Below are positions 43,300-51,720 of a stretch of DNA of 64,000 nucleotides, in pieces. Where the stretch lies: NCBI GenBank assembly GCA_013298595.1, contig JAAFIG010000010.1, positions 62,001 through 126,000 of the forward strand, written 5' to 3'. Source of the stretch: Deinococcales bacterium. GTDB taxonomy: Bacteria > Deinococcota > Deinococci > Deinococcales > JAAFIG01. The translations under genes and the position numbers were made by a program. The first letter of the stretch is position 1, and every line of letters begins with the position of its first letter. The notes under the pieces were generated by a model. It was not told the DNA's origin, made no database searches, and saw only the letters and a program-made list of their open reading frames with translations.

Positions 43300-43704
43300 T
43301 CATATTCTTTGTAAACGCCAAGTTTTTGGGCGGCTGCGTTGCTCTCGGGGACGCACCGTACGTTCTCGGCGTTCCGAAACCAGAATGGCAACCCGTTCTC
43401 TCGAGATGACTCTGTAGGGCTGGTCGGGGATATAAGCAGTGACAATATCTAACCAGCGATACGGCGAGTAATCCACAACCACATGCAATGGAATGTGTAA
43501 CTGTGGACTAAACGAAATATAACCAAGTACCAGCATCCGACAATCTTCTGGGTACACTGCTAACTCGCGTCCGTTCTCGAGTACATGTACCATGTCCGCT
43601 TCGGTGAAGCCTTCAGCTCTGGCATGCCGAGCCGCGTGGCTTTTCACGGAATAGCGTCCGTGCCACAGGAGTTCTTGAAGGTCTATGAGGCTTTCTCGTC
43701 TCAT
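43300..43704 (-). CDS. DUF4258-like protein
   Basis: The 134 residues contain YSVKSHAARHARAEGFTEADMVHVLENGRELAVYPEDCRMLVLGY and HVVVDYSPYRWLDIVTAY, the pattern of DUF4258, a family with RelE/ParE-like folds. The C-terminal 25 residues are Arg-rich. GGGGG precedes ATG, and a terminator hairpin lies in its leader. A toxin-like role is possible but unproven, and no antitoxin is evident. Confidence 0.62.
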   Translation of the reverse strand: MRRESLIDLQELLWHGRYSVKSHAARHARAEGFTEADMVHVLENGRELAVYPEDCRMLVLGYISFSPQLHIPLHVVVDYSPYRWLDIVTAYIPDQPYRVISRERVAILVSERRERTVRPREQRSRPKTWRLQRI

Positions 43705-43742
43705 GGTTATCCCCCTCGCGTTTCACACTTTTTAAGAAAAAG

Positions 43743-43768
43743 CCCCTCGCGCATATTTGCGCGGGGGG
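43743..43768 (-). promoter_or_regulatory. Terminator-like hairpin in the leader of the DUF4258 gene
   Basis: On the minus strand a GC-rich stem (10 bp, one mismatch, AAATAT loop) is followed by CTTTTTC. A TATACT box on the same strand is at 43810-43815. Transcription would therefore run about 40 nt, meet the terminator, and only reach the gene on read-through, the layout of an attenuator or a short sRNA. Confidence 0.45.
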
Positions 43769-43882
43769 TGATATGTGAAGTCGCGTAACCCTTAAAAGGT
43801 CATACTAAGAGTATAGCAAGAGTCTCGTAAAAATGCCACTCATTTGCGATGAGCTGCTACCAGACAGTAGACTGCTGCTCTC

Positions 43883-44701
43883 ATGTCACGTATTGCTTTT
43901 CAAGGAGTTCCTGGCGCGTATGGCGAAATTGCTGCTCGAGCCGCCCACGACAATGCCGAACCAATTGGTTTTCCAACCTTCCATGAGGTTTTAGAGGCGG
44001 TTGCGACCGAAGCTGCTGATTTTGGTGTGATTCCTGTGGAAAATAGTTTAGCGGGTTCGGTTTTACAAGCCGTGGATTTACTCCCCGATACCGATTTGCA
44101 AATTATTGGTGAGCGTATCGTTCGGGTTAATCATCAATTACTGGCATTACCTGGAGTGAAACTCGAGGATATCCGCCGTGTGTATTCGCATCCGCAAGCC
44201 TTAGCTCAATGTGATGGGTTTTTAGCTAAACACCATCTTGTACCAGTCAATGCTTTTGATACGGCAGGGGCAGCTGCCGAACTTCGTGCTCGAGGTGCCC
44301 GAGATGAAGCTGTCATTGCTAGTCAAAGAGCAGCTGAGTTATACGATTTAGATATTCTAGCAGCAGGTATCGAAGATGAAACTTTTAATTTCACTCGGTT
44401 TTTAATGTTCTCGAGATTGCCAATAGCAATGCAAAATTCGCCTTATAAAACCAGTTTGGTTTTTGCTGTGCGTCACACACCAGGTTTTCTGCTCGAGACG
44501 CTGAATTTACTCAAAGGTATTAACTTAACCCGTATTGAATCCCGACCTCGCCGCGACCGAGCATTTTCTTATTTAATTTACTTAGATTTTGAAGGTGGTA
44601 TGCACGAACCACACATCGCCAGTGCTGTGCAAGCTGTGATTGCAACAGCCAGTTTTGCCAAGGTAATTGGCTCTTACCCTCGAGCTGAATTACCAGAATG
44701 A
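43883..44701 (+). CDS. pheA: Prephenate dehydratase
   Basis: The enzyme makes phenylpyruvate for phenylalanine. The 272 residues begin [12 protein letters not shown], show [10 protein letters not shown] and the substrate motif TRF in NFTRFLMF, and end with an ACT domain ([32 protein letters not shown]) for phenylalanine feedback. Monofunctional: there is no chorismate mutase domain. A TAGACT box is 9 nt before the ATG. Confidence 0.93.
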   Translation: MSRIAFQGVPGAYGEIAARAAHDNAEPIGFPTFHEVLEAVATEAADFGVIPVENSLAGSVLQAVDLLPDTDLQIIGERIVRVNHQLLALPGVKLEDIRRVYSHPQALAQCDGFLAKHHLVPVNAFDTAGAAAELRARGARDEAVIASQRAAELYDLDILAAGIEDETFNFTRFLMFSRLPIAMQNSPYKTSLVFAVRHTPGFLLETLNLLKGINLTRIESRPRRDRAFSYLIYLDFEGGMHEPHIASAVQAVIATASFAKVIGSYPRAELPE

Positions 44702-44763
44702 TTAAAATTAAAATTGTTGGTTAGTGCAGAGTTATTTTTCATCAAACGTCCTATACTTTTACA

Positions 44764-46365
44764 ATGAATACTCGAGCGGTTTTGGGTCTAACGGCAGCCT
44801 CTTTGGTTTTGCTTGGTTCAGCTGTAGCTGGGGTGCGTTTTTTCGGGGTTGGTCAAACCCGTCCTGTACAGCAACTAGCTCATGTCAAACATGGTATGGC
44901 AAATCCGCGAGAGGTGCTGAGTAAGTTGCCACCTTTGCTGCCATATATCCCCAATTATTATTCGCATGTCCGACCAATTCTCGAGCAAAAATGTGTGGGT
45001 TGTCATACGCAAAATGGGATTGCACCAATGGTCTTAAATTCGCCCGAAATGGCAGTCAAGTACGCTCGAGCTGCTCAACTCGAGGTACAAGCCAAACGCA
45101 TGCCACCGTTTTTGCCGGGGGGTGAATCCCCAGCTTTTCGGGATGATGCAAGGCTTTCTGAAAACGAAATAGCGATTATTGCCAATTGGTCTTGGGCTGG
45201 AGCGCCGCTGGGTAAACTCGAGAATGCTGCGCCTGTACTGGCTCGAGCACCTGCGCCAAAATTTGATTTAACTGTCGATATTGGCAGGGATTTTCAGCCA
45301 CAGTCGGATTATTCGGACGAGTATCGTTGTTTTTTAATTGATCCACAACTGACCGAACCGCGTTGGATTAAAGGCTACGATGTGCTGCCCGGCAATCGGC
45401 AAATTGTGCATCATGTCATTGCCTATCAGGTCACTGGGCGTTTTGTTGAAGAAGCCAAGCAACTCGAGGCAAAGCAAGATGGTCGTGGTGGTTGGACATG
45501 TTTTGGTGGTCCAAATATTGGCACCGATGCTTTGCGTGATGTAGCGTACCGAGCTGCGTTATCTGGGGAAAGTTCGACGGCAACCTCAGGTGGCAATATC
45601 GAAGTGCCAAATGGCTTGCTGGGCTATGTTGGCTCGTGGGTACCCGGCGTTTCTGGGGTGCGTTTTCCCGAAGGTACGGGTGTGCTGCTGCGACCCGGTG
45701 CAAAATTGGTGGTGCAAGTGCATTACAATTTACTGGCTGGCAATGGCAAAGATCGCACAGCATTTGCTTTTCAATTTGCTGACAAAAACACGCAACTTAA
45801 ACCACTGGGGTTGCTTGGCTTAGCCTCGCCTGTCGAAATTCCTTGCGCTGGTGCCTACCCAACCGATCCAACCGACCCGTGTCACCGAGAAGCAGCTTAC
45901 AAAGCTGTCGAAGCGTATCAGGAACCGTGGCTGACAGGTTTATTCAAAGGTGGTTTATTACAAACGTATTGTAAGCAAAGTTTGCCAACCCGTGGCTCGA
46001 GTGGCAAAGTGCAAACAACTTGCGATTTCCCTGTGTCGAAAACGCTTTTGGCTTTGGGTACGCAAGGGCATATGCACACTCGAGGGGTGAGTTTAAAAAT
46101 CGAGGTCAATCCTGATTCGGTGCAGCGCAAAGTGGCGTTGGATATTCCGCGTTACGATTTTCATTGGCAGAGCAGTTACTTTTTTGCCAAACCATTGCGG
46201 CTCGAGAAAGGTGATGTGGTACGGATGACGTGTGTTTTTGATAATTCTGCTGAGATGCAACCGTGGCAAAATGGGGTGCAACAAAAACCGCGTTATATTG
46301 TTTGGGGTGAAAGTACGCAAGATGAAATGTGTGTTGGGAATTTACAAACTATCGCGGCGAATTAA
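44764..46365 (+). CDS. Cytochrome c-like domain fused to PHM-type copper monooxygenase
   Basis: The 533 residues have an N-terminal signal anchor, a haem motif CVGCH near residue 78, and two copper-domain folds. All six copper ligands of the peptidylglycine/dopamine monooxygenase family are seen: HHV in QIVHHVIAY and the His of VQVHYN (first copper), then HMH in GHMHTRG and the Met in TQDEMCV (second copper). The organic substrate is unknown and probably periplasmic. The cytochrome could feed electrons in place of ascorbate. TATACT (44752-44757) lies 6 nt before the ATG. The next gene starts directly after its stop. Confidence 0.82.
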   Translation: MNTRAVLGLTAASLVLLGSAVAGVRFFGVGQTRPVQQLAHVKHGMANPREVLSKLPPLLPYIPNYYSHVRPILEQKCVGCHTQNGIAPMVLNSPEMAVKYARAAQLEVQAKRMPPFLPGGESPAFRDDARLSENEIAIIANWSWAGAPLGKLENAAPVLARAPAPKFDLTVDIGRDFQPQSDYSDEYRCFLIDPQLTEPRWIKGYDVLPGNRQIVHHVIAYQVTGRFVEEAKQLEAKQDGRGGWTCFGGPNIGTDALRDVAYRAALSGESSTATSGGNIEVPNGLLGYVGSWVPGVSGVRFPEGTGVLLRPGAKLVVQVHYNLLAGNGKDRTAFAFQFADKNTQLKPLGLLGLASPVEIPCAGAYPTDPTDPCHREAAYKAVEAYQEPWLTGLFKGGLLQTYCKQSLPTRGSSGKVQTTCDFPVSKTLLALGTQGHMHTRGVSLKIEVNPDSVQRKVALDIPRYDFHWQSSYFFAKPLRLEKGDVVRMTCVFDNSAEMQPWQNGVQQKPRYIVWGESTQDEMCVGNLQTIAAN

Positions 46366-47406
46366 ATGAAAGTATTGCGTTTTTCAGACGCTTTTTTATT
46401 TTTCTTTGCACTGTTAGCGGTCTTATGGTGGCTCATGCCAATTCCCAATACCCTGATTGAGTCTGTGTACTCGAGAGGGCTTTTTCGATTTGTGGCAACG
46501 GTGCTGATACCGCTCAGCGACTGGTTACCGATTTCGTCGGCAGGGTTGATGCTGGCGTTTACTCCAATTGCATTGATCATTTTTTTTTGGCGAAGGCGCA
46601 AGAAAATTCGTTTCTCGAGTTGGCAAATTTGGTGGCGAGTTCCACTGGTTTTGCTGGCTTTGTATGGTGTGTTTGTACTCTGTTGGGGAGCCAATTATCG
46701 GCGTTTATCAATCGAAAAATTGTATGGTTTAGAAACACAAAAAGTGCAAGCAAGCAATCTCGAGGCAGTGGTAACAGATTTACTTTTGGTTTTGCAAACA
46801 AATGCGGATGCTCCTCGAGAGGCAGCCCAAGCCCTCGCAGCGATTCGTCAGGCAATCTCGAGCGAAGTGACCAAAATAACGGGCAGTACACCTACGCTAC
46901 CAACTCGAGTTAAAAGCACACCCGCTGGGCTATTACTTATCCTTAAAACCGTTGGTGTAGTTGCCCCGTGGACCCTCGAGGCACATGTGGATGCTGCTTT
47001 ACCCGAGGCAATAAGGCTGGCTGTTGCCGCACACGAATTGGTGCATACCACTGGTTTTGCTGGCGAAGCTGATACCGATTTTGTGGCTGTGCTGGCAGGT
47101 TTACAAGCTGATAATGCCTATGCTAAGTACGCTGTGGCATTGTTGTATTTTGCTAAAACCATTGGTGATATTCCACGCCAACAACAAGAAAAACTTATTC
47201 AACAATTACCTAAACAAGCCTTCGAGGATTTTGCTGCGTTACGAAAAGCCAATGCAACCTATTCCTTACCGCTGATTGGAGAACTATCGCAGCTGTTGTA
47301 CGGCAATTACTTGCAAAGCCAAGGGGTCAAAGCGGGCATTGGGGATTACTCGAGAATTGGGCGTTTACTGGCAGCCGCTAAACGCCAGGGGCTGTTCAAT
47401 CCATAA
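46366..47406 (+). CDS. DUF3810-like membrane metallopeptidase
   Basis: The 346 residues have three N-terminal membrane helices and, near residue 225, HELVHTTGFAGEADTDF, an HExxH zinc site with a downstream acidic residue as in DUF3810. The substrate is unknown. It abuts the monooxygenase stop with no gap and so is translated with it. Its 3' end overlaps the convergent acetyltransferase by 11 nt. Confidence 0.78.
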   Translation: MKVLRFSDAFLFFFALLAVLWWLMPIPNTLIESVYSRGLFRFVATVLIPLSDWLPISSAGLMLAFTPIALIIFFWRRRKKIRFSSWQIWWRVPLVLLALYGVFVLCWGANYRRLSIEKLYGLETQKVQASNLEAVVTDLLLVLQTNADAPREAAQALAAIRQAISSEVTKITGSTPTLPTRVKSTPAGLLLILKTVGVVAPWTLEAHVDAALPEAIRLAVAAHELVHTTGFAGEADTDFVAVLAGLQADNAYAKYAVALLYFAKTIGDIPRQQQEKLIQQLPKQAFEDFAALRKANATYSLPLIGELSQLLYGNYLQSQGVKAGIGDYSRIGRLLAAAKRQGLFNP

Positions 47407-48106
47407 TTTTCTCGAGGAGATAAGCGGGTTCTGGCTCGAGGATAAAATTTGTGATTTGATACCCACTGGCAAAGTGGGCTTGTAACGCACCGCGAATTTC
47501 CATGCGCCATTGCAAGGCTTCGGATTGTGGTAATTGCGTGAAGTTATGGGGGATAGGAATTTTTTTTGCCTCTGGAGGAATGACTATTGTTTTCTCCTCG
47601 AGTCTTAAAAGCACATTGGGTGCGAGTAAATCCCACTCTGCCATGATACGGTCACTGGGTGTACCCGCGTTGATGCCGGTCATATCGCCGTAGTAATTTT
47701 CAAAATACAAATGGCTGGTCGCTCCAAGTTTCAGGATATTCAGTTTGGCATTGGCAAGGCGTAACGGATCAAATGTCCACCGCACTTTTTCAATACCTCG
47801 CTCGAGACACCAGTTGCGTTGCCACCATTTGAGTTGCGCCCCTAAACCTGCGCTGCGGTGCGCCTCGAGTACACCAAGGGCATGTGAGTGTTGCACATTA
47901 GCGTACTTGGTTGGTAAACCAAAAACAAATGCCACCAAGTGCTGGTCGGGGGTAAATGCCCCTGCGATCAAACCGCCTTCATCTTGAATAGCTCGCAGCA
48001 ATTCTGGTGGCATGACCAAACCATCGGCTCCCCAAATTTGCCGCTCGAGATCGGGGAGTAATGCCAGTTCGTGGATGCCTTGAAATTCGCGTAACTCGTA
48101 ATTCAT
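47396..48106 (-). CDS. GNAT-family acetyltransferase (COG3375 type)
   Basis: The 236 residues have GNAT features, with [40 protein letters not shown] as the acetyl-CoA loop region (R/Q-x-x-GxG/A at SAGLGAQ). The family is typical of Deinococcota and is often paired with an amino acid racemase. Its start overlaps the stop of that gene by 4 nt (ATGA), so both probably act on the same amino acids. Confidence 0.82.
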   Translation of the reverse strand: MNYELREFQGIHELALLPDLERQIWGADGLVMPPELLRAIQDEGGLIAGAFTPDQHLVAFVFGLPTKYANVQHSHALGVLEAHRSAGLGAQLKWWQRNWCLERGIEKVRWTFDPLRLANAKLNILKLGATSHLYFENYYGDMTGINAGTPSDRIMAEWDLLAPNVLLRLEEKTIVIPPEAKKIPIPHNFTQLPQSEALQWRMEIRGALQAHFASGYQITNFILEPEPAYLLEKIMD

Positions 48107-49209
48107 TGCTTAAATTCGACTTTCGATAAGGTCACTTTCTCGAGCACTGGGTAATTGAGGCTGACTCCAATACCATGACCAGTTGGCACAGGCATTAAAC
48201 CATTGGTGACTTCTAATGGCTCGAGGATAATATCTTCAACCCAGTACCGACTCGAGGAACTGGTATCACCCGGTTTACTAAAATTGGGCAAGCTACTGAG
48301 GTGAATATTATGGGCACGTCCAACACCAGCCTCAAGCATCCCACCGCACCAAACAGGTACAGCAAAAGCTTGGGCTAAATCATGAATTCGTCTCGCCTCG
48401 AGATGCCCGCCAACTCTGCCAACTTTGATATTCACCACTCGGCAGGCTTTGATCTCGAGGGCTTTGCGGGTGTCTATTACACTGCCGATACTTTCGTCTA
48501 AGCACAGTGGCGTACGAATACGGCGTTGCAGTTCGGCATGGTCGTGCAAATCATTCCAAGCCAGTGGTTGCTCGATATAATCTAAGTTGTATTCGTCTAA
48601 AGCCGTAAAAACTCGAGTATCAGCTAGGGTGTAAGCACTGTTGGCATCTACGGTCAACGCAATGTTTGGAAAAGCTTGGCGCACCGCTGCGACTGGCACA
48701 ACATCCCAACTTGGTTTGATTTTGAGTTTAATGCGTTTATAGCCTTGCTCGAGATGCGATGCCACCAAATCCACAGTGGCTTCAGGGGTTTTTTGAATTC
48801 CAAGGCTAACCCCAACAGGAATCTGTTGCCTTGTACCACCCAGTAATTTCCATAATGGCAACTCGAGAGAATGTGCCCACGCATCCCAGAAAGCCATTTC
48901 GATGGTGGCTTTTGCCATGTAATTGCCTCGGAAAGGCTCGAGGAAAGCTGCTAAGGCTTCGGGATTCGCAAAATCTTTACCAATCAACATGGGGAGCCAC
49001 TCGGTTAAAAGCGCCATTGCACCTTGGACAGTTTCTTCGCGGTACAAAGGAAATTGGTCATCCATGACTCCTTCGGATAAACCAGTAATACCATCGGCAG
49101 TTAAAGTTAAAAGCGGGAAAACCCGTTCAGATTGCACGCCAAACGATGTTTCAAAAGCAAAACGTAGCGGTAAACGAACAACACGTAATTCAAAACGTTC
49201 TATTTTCAT
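48103..49209 (-). CDS. N-acylamino acid racemase / o-succinylbenzoate synthase family enzyme
   Basis: Enolase-superfamily enzyme of 368 residues. The catalytic Lys pair is in RIKLKIKP near 163-165, the metal ligands are in [15 protein letters not shown] and CLDESIGS, and the second catalytic Lys is in NIKVGRVGG. The family includes MenC. Because menaquinone is made here by the futalosine route (mqnC), MenC is not needed and racemase activity on N-acyl amino acids is more likely, fitting the coupled acetyltransferase. AAAGGA precedes the ATG. Confidence 0.85.
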   Translation of the reverse strand: MKIERFELRVVRLPLRFAFETSFGVQSERVFPLLTLTADGITGLSEGVMDDQFPLYREETVQGAMALLTEWLPMLIGKDFANPEALAAFLEPFRGNYMAKATIEMAFWDAWAHSLELPLWKLLGGTRQQIPVGVSLGIQKTPEATVDLVASHLEQGYKRIKLKIKPSWDVVPVAAVRQAFPNIALTVDANSAYTLADTRVFTALDEYNLDYIEQPLAWNDLHDHAELQRRIRTPLCLDESIGSVIDTRKALEIKACRVVNIKVGRVGGHLEARRIHDLAQAFAVPVWCGGMLEAGVGRAHNIHLSSLPNFSKPGDTSSSSRYWVEDIILEPLEVTNGLMPVPTGHGIGVSLNYPVLEKVTLSKVEFKQ

Positions 49210-49221
49210 GATTTTCCTTTT

Positions 49222-50028
49222 TCACAACTCAAAAGTTGCAAATTCTTGCCATAATTGCTCGGATTGCTCGAGTCTTTGCGTTCCGATAGCCTGAGCGCAA
49301 CTAATCACTAAGGCATGGGCTAAACTGAGCACAGGGGAAATTGAATCAAACGGTACAACTCCTTTGGTTGGCACACGAATGGTCAGTTTGGCATGTCGTA
49401 CCAGTGGCGACATACCCATATCGGTAATCAGTAAAAGTACTGCGCCACGCTCAAGCAATTGTTCGACAATTTGCCGAGTTGCTGTGGCATAACGCCGCAC
49501 TGTAAATGCCAGTACAACATCACCTTGTTTTGCATCAAGCAGGATATCAGGGCGATGCGTAATTTCTGGTGTCAGCAAATGCACATCACTGCGTAAACCA
49601 CCCAGAAAATGTGCCACACTATAAGCAAAAGACATTGAAACTTGCGCGCCTGTAATCCAAACACGTTGAGCTTCGACCAGCATTTGAGTGGCTTCTGGCA
49701 ATGCAGTGGCTTGTTGGGCTAATTCCTCGAGGTTACGGATTTCATGTTTCCAGTAGCCTTGTAATCCATTTTTTTCGATTGGTACATTGAGGGCGAGTTG
49801 GTGTTTCATTTCTTGGCGAGCTTGGCGTTGCAAAGCTGGGTAGCCTTCGTAGCCAAGCCGCTGGGCAAAACGGGTTAAACCCGAGGAATTCAGTTGCAGT
49901 TGCGAAGCGATATCGGTCGCACTAAGAAATGGGATTTCTTGAAAATTTCTTGCCAGAAAATCCAGAAAAGTTTGTTCGGCTTTTGAAAGATTTTCAATAG
50001 GTTGTTGTAACACTGTAAAAAGACTCAT
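49222..50028 (-). CDS. RpiR/MurR-family regulator
   Basis: The 268 residues have an N-terminal RpiR helix-turn-helix (FLSATDIASQLQLNSSGLTRFAQRLGYEGYPALQRQAR) and a SIS sugar-phosphate binding domain (VWITGAQVSMSFAYSVAHFLGG). It is 12 nt upstream of the racemase gene and likely controls the racemase/acetyltransferase pair. ATG 50028 follows GAGG; the frame extends to 50217. Confidence 0.85.
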   Translation of the reverse strand: MSLFTVLQQPIENLSKAEQTFLDFLARNFQEIPFLSATDIASQLQLNSSGLTRFAQRLGYEGYPALQRQARQEMKHQLALNVPIEKNGLQGYWKHEIRNLEELAQQATALPEATQMLVEAQRVWITGAQVSMSFAYSVAHFLGGLRSDVHLLTPEITHRPDILLDAKQGDVVLAFTVRRYATATRQIVEQLLERGAVLLLITDMGMSPLVRHAKLTIRVPTKGVVPFDSISPVLSLAHALVISCAQAIGTQRLEQSEQLWQEFATFEL

Positions 50029-50198
50029 GATGAAACCTCGAGGGTTGATTTGCCCAGAAAATTGATGATTCAAAAATATTTGTAGAATTACTAAAATATA
50101 CAAAGTATTTTGAATATCGTCAAGTTGGGCATCAAGTCGTATTTGCTCCATTGCGTTCGAGTTATTCAATGGCTTGACATGAATGGGGTTACCTCGAG

Positions 50199-50237
50199 AA
50201 AACAATGCCGCCATCAATCGGATGGCGGCATTGTTTT
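50199..50237. terminator. Strong bidirectional terminator after the rhodopsin operon
   Basis: A 17-bp perfect stem (AAAACAATGCCGCCATC with its complement), loop AATCG, followed by T-runs on both strands. It ends the small membrane gene 6 nt away. Confidence 0.9.
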
Positions 50238-50243
50238 TTGTGT

Positions 50244-50456
50244 TTACTTGGTATTTGTACTCAGCGTGTATATGTACCCAACCAACAGCGCCATCAGCCC
50301 AAAATAGACCAAGCGCAAGCCAATCAGATTTTCGCCACCAAAACCAATAAAGTAATCAAAAGCCAGTGTTAGCAACACCAAAGCGCCTAAAGCAAAACCA
50401 ATCGCATTTTGATTCTGAACCACAAATTGACGTACCAAAACTTGGGTCATGTTCAA
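50244..50456 (-). CDS. Small two-helix membrane protein coupled to rhodopsin
   Basis: The 70 residues form two membrane helices (about 20-34 and 47-63) with a short acidic linker. No family is recognised. Its ATG overlaps the rhodopsin stop (ATGA), so the two are made in fixed proportion. A subunit, insertion factor or light-protein partner is plausible. Confidence 0.65.
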   Translation of the reverse strand: MNMTQVLVRQFVVQNQNAIGFALGALVLLTLAFDYFIGFGGENLIGLRLVYFGLMALLVGYIYTLSTNTK

Positions 50457-51304
50457 TCACCTGCCACTACTAACTTGCTTGCGCCTACTTTATTTTCGTT
50501 ATCAACACGGGTTTTCTCGAGAGCAATAAAGTAAATCAGCGTACCGAAACCAGCTTTGGCAATAATATCGGCAAGGCTATACCCAACTTGTAAAGCAACA
50601 ATGCCAGTGGCGGATAAAGCACCAAAAACCAAAGGTAGCAGGTAAGCGATTGGGTAGAAACCCCATGATCCAAACAATAATAAACGCAAGTTGCCCATCA
50701 GCAATTGAACTCGAGGCGGTTGGCTTTGTAAGGATTTACCAAGTTCAACAAACAAGGTGTAGATGATGTACAAGAATGGGATGGTGCTGAGCGTACCCCA
50801 GAGTAAACGGGTGCCAGTATCGGTTGAAACTTCGCCTGGATAACCCAGAACGATCATTGCTAAAGCTGCCACAACCAAACGTCCAATCATGCCTGAAGCG
50901 ATGTTGCTGGCAAGCGCCAATACCGCAACTGCTTCGACCAACAACAATGGCACGGTCAGCACCCAATCGGCATAACGGTAAGCATCGTTGAATGGAATGC
51001 CTGTGGCTTTGTAAACACCATCCACAAAAGCATAGGATTCTTTCCAAGATTCAAAAATTCGCACGTAATGATAACAAGCGACTGCCACCACCAACGCCGA
51101 AACAAGCATGGCGGGTTGGTACTTTGCACTGAGATTTTGTTTGCCCAGCACAAAGAAAATAAAAGCTGCTCCCATACAGGCAATAGCAATTGACAGCAAT
51201 TGGTAAACCAAACCAAATTGACCTGCGCTAAGCTCGAGTGGAGCAGCCAGTGCTGAACTGCTCAGTAAGGCTGCAACTGTAACTCCTAAGACCGATTTTT
51301 TCAT
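50453..51304 (-). CDS. Light-driven proton-pumping rhodopsin, xanthorhodopsin-like
   Basis: The 283 residues have a cleavable signal peptide (MKKSVLGVTVAALLSSSALA) and seven helices. Helix C reads RYADWVLTVPLLLVE: Asp acceptor, Thr and Glu donor match the DTE motif of outward proton pumps, and Leu two residues after Pro suggests green absorption. A His in CYHYVRIFESW fits the acceptor partner of proteorhodopsin. LWGTLSTIPFLY in helix E keeps the Gly whose small side chain opens a window for a carotenoid antenna. The retinal Lys is in ADIIAKAGFG. GGAGG precedes ATG 51304. Retinal or carotenoid genes are not adjacent. Confidence 0.9.
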   Translation of the reverse strand: MKKSVLGVTVAALLSSSALAAPLELSAGQFGLVYQLLSIAIACMGAAFIFFVLGKQNLSAKYQPAMLVSALVVAVACYHYVRIFESWKESYAFVDGVYKATGIPFNDAYRYADWVLTVPLLLVEAVAVLALASNIASGMIGRLVVAALAMIVLGYPGEVSTDTGTRLLWGTLSTIPFLYIIYTLFVELGKSLQSQPPRVQLLMGNLRLLLFGSWGFYPIAYLLPLVFGALSATGIVALQVGYSLADIIAKAGFGTLIYFIALEKTRVDNENKVGASKLVVAGD

Positions 51305-51720
51305 ATTTTCTCCTCCATATACATCTCGGGTCAAAAAGGCAGGTAAACCTAACCCCAAGCTAGGTTTTTCTAAAGCAATGCCTTTATGACTAATAAAATA
51401 CTATTCCTCGAGATTGCCTAAGCACAGTTCAAGCGGATACCATTTCTTTTATGTATGCGTGTATATTCAAATGTACTTCGAGTTACCGAAAAACCTATTT
51501 TGCCAAAGTTTACATGTACTGTATGGCTAAAATAAGTTGTCCCTGAAAGCCCAAAAGCTATTTTAAGAAGGGTAGCCTTGCGATACCTTAGTTGTGTTTG
51601 TAATGCTGACCTTGTTATGGTCAAATACGAGCAAAAATTGTGTCTTTTTTCGCATTGACCTACTACATCTAGCGTTTACAAAAACGCTGACCTCGAGCAG
51701 CAGTATGCTAGACTAATACA
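51305..51720. other. 416-bp regulatory gap between rhodopsin and ftsK
   Basis: No convincing gene. It must hold the rhodopsin promoter (minus strand) and the ftsK promoter: TAGACT at 51709-51714 lies 6 nt before the ftsK ATG. A 7-bp inverted repeat, AGCGTTT-ACAA-AAACGCT (51671-51688), sits just upstream of it. The rhodopsin -10 is not evident. Confidence 0.5.

Noticed and set aside
48103-49209. Calling the enolase-family gene menC
   Set aside because: mqnC indicates the futalosine pathway, and the coupled acetyltransferase favours a racemase.
51418-51624. 68-residue minus-strand reading frame before rhodopsin
   Set aside because: No start signal, no recognisable protein pattern, and it lies in a region expected to hold promoters.
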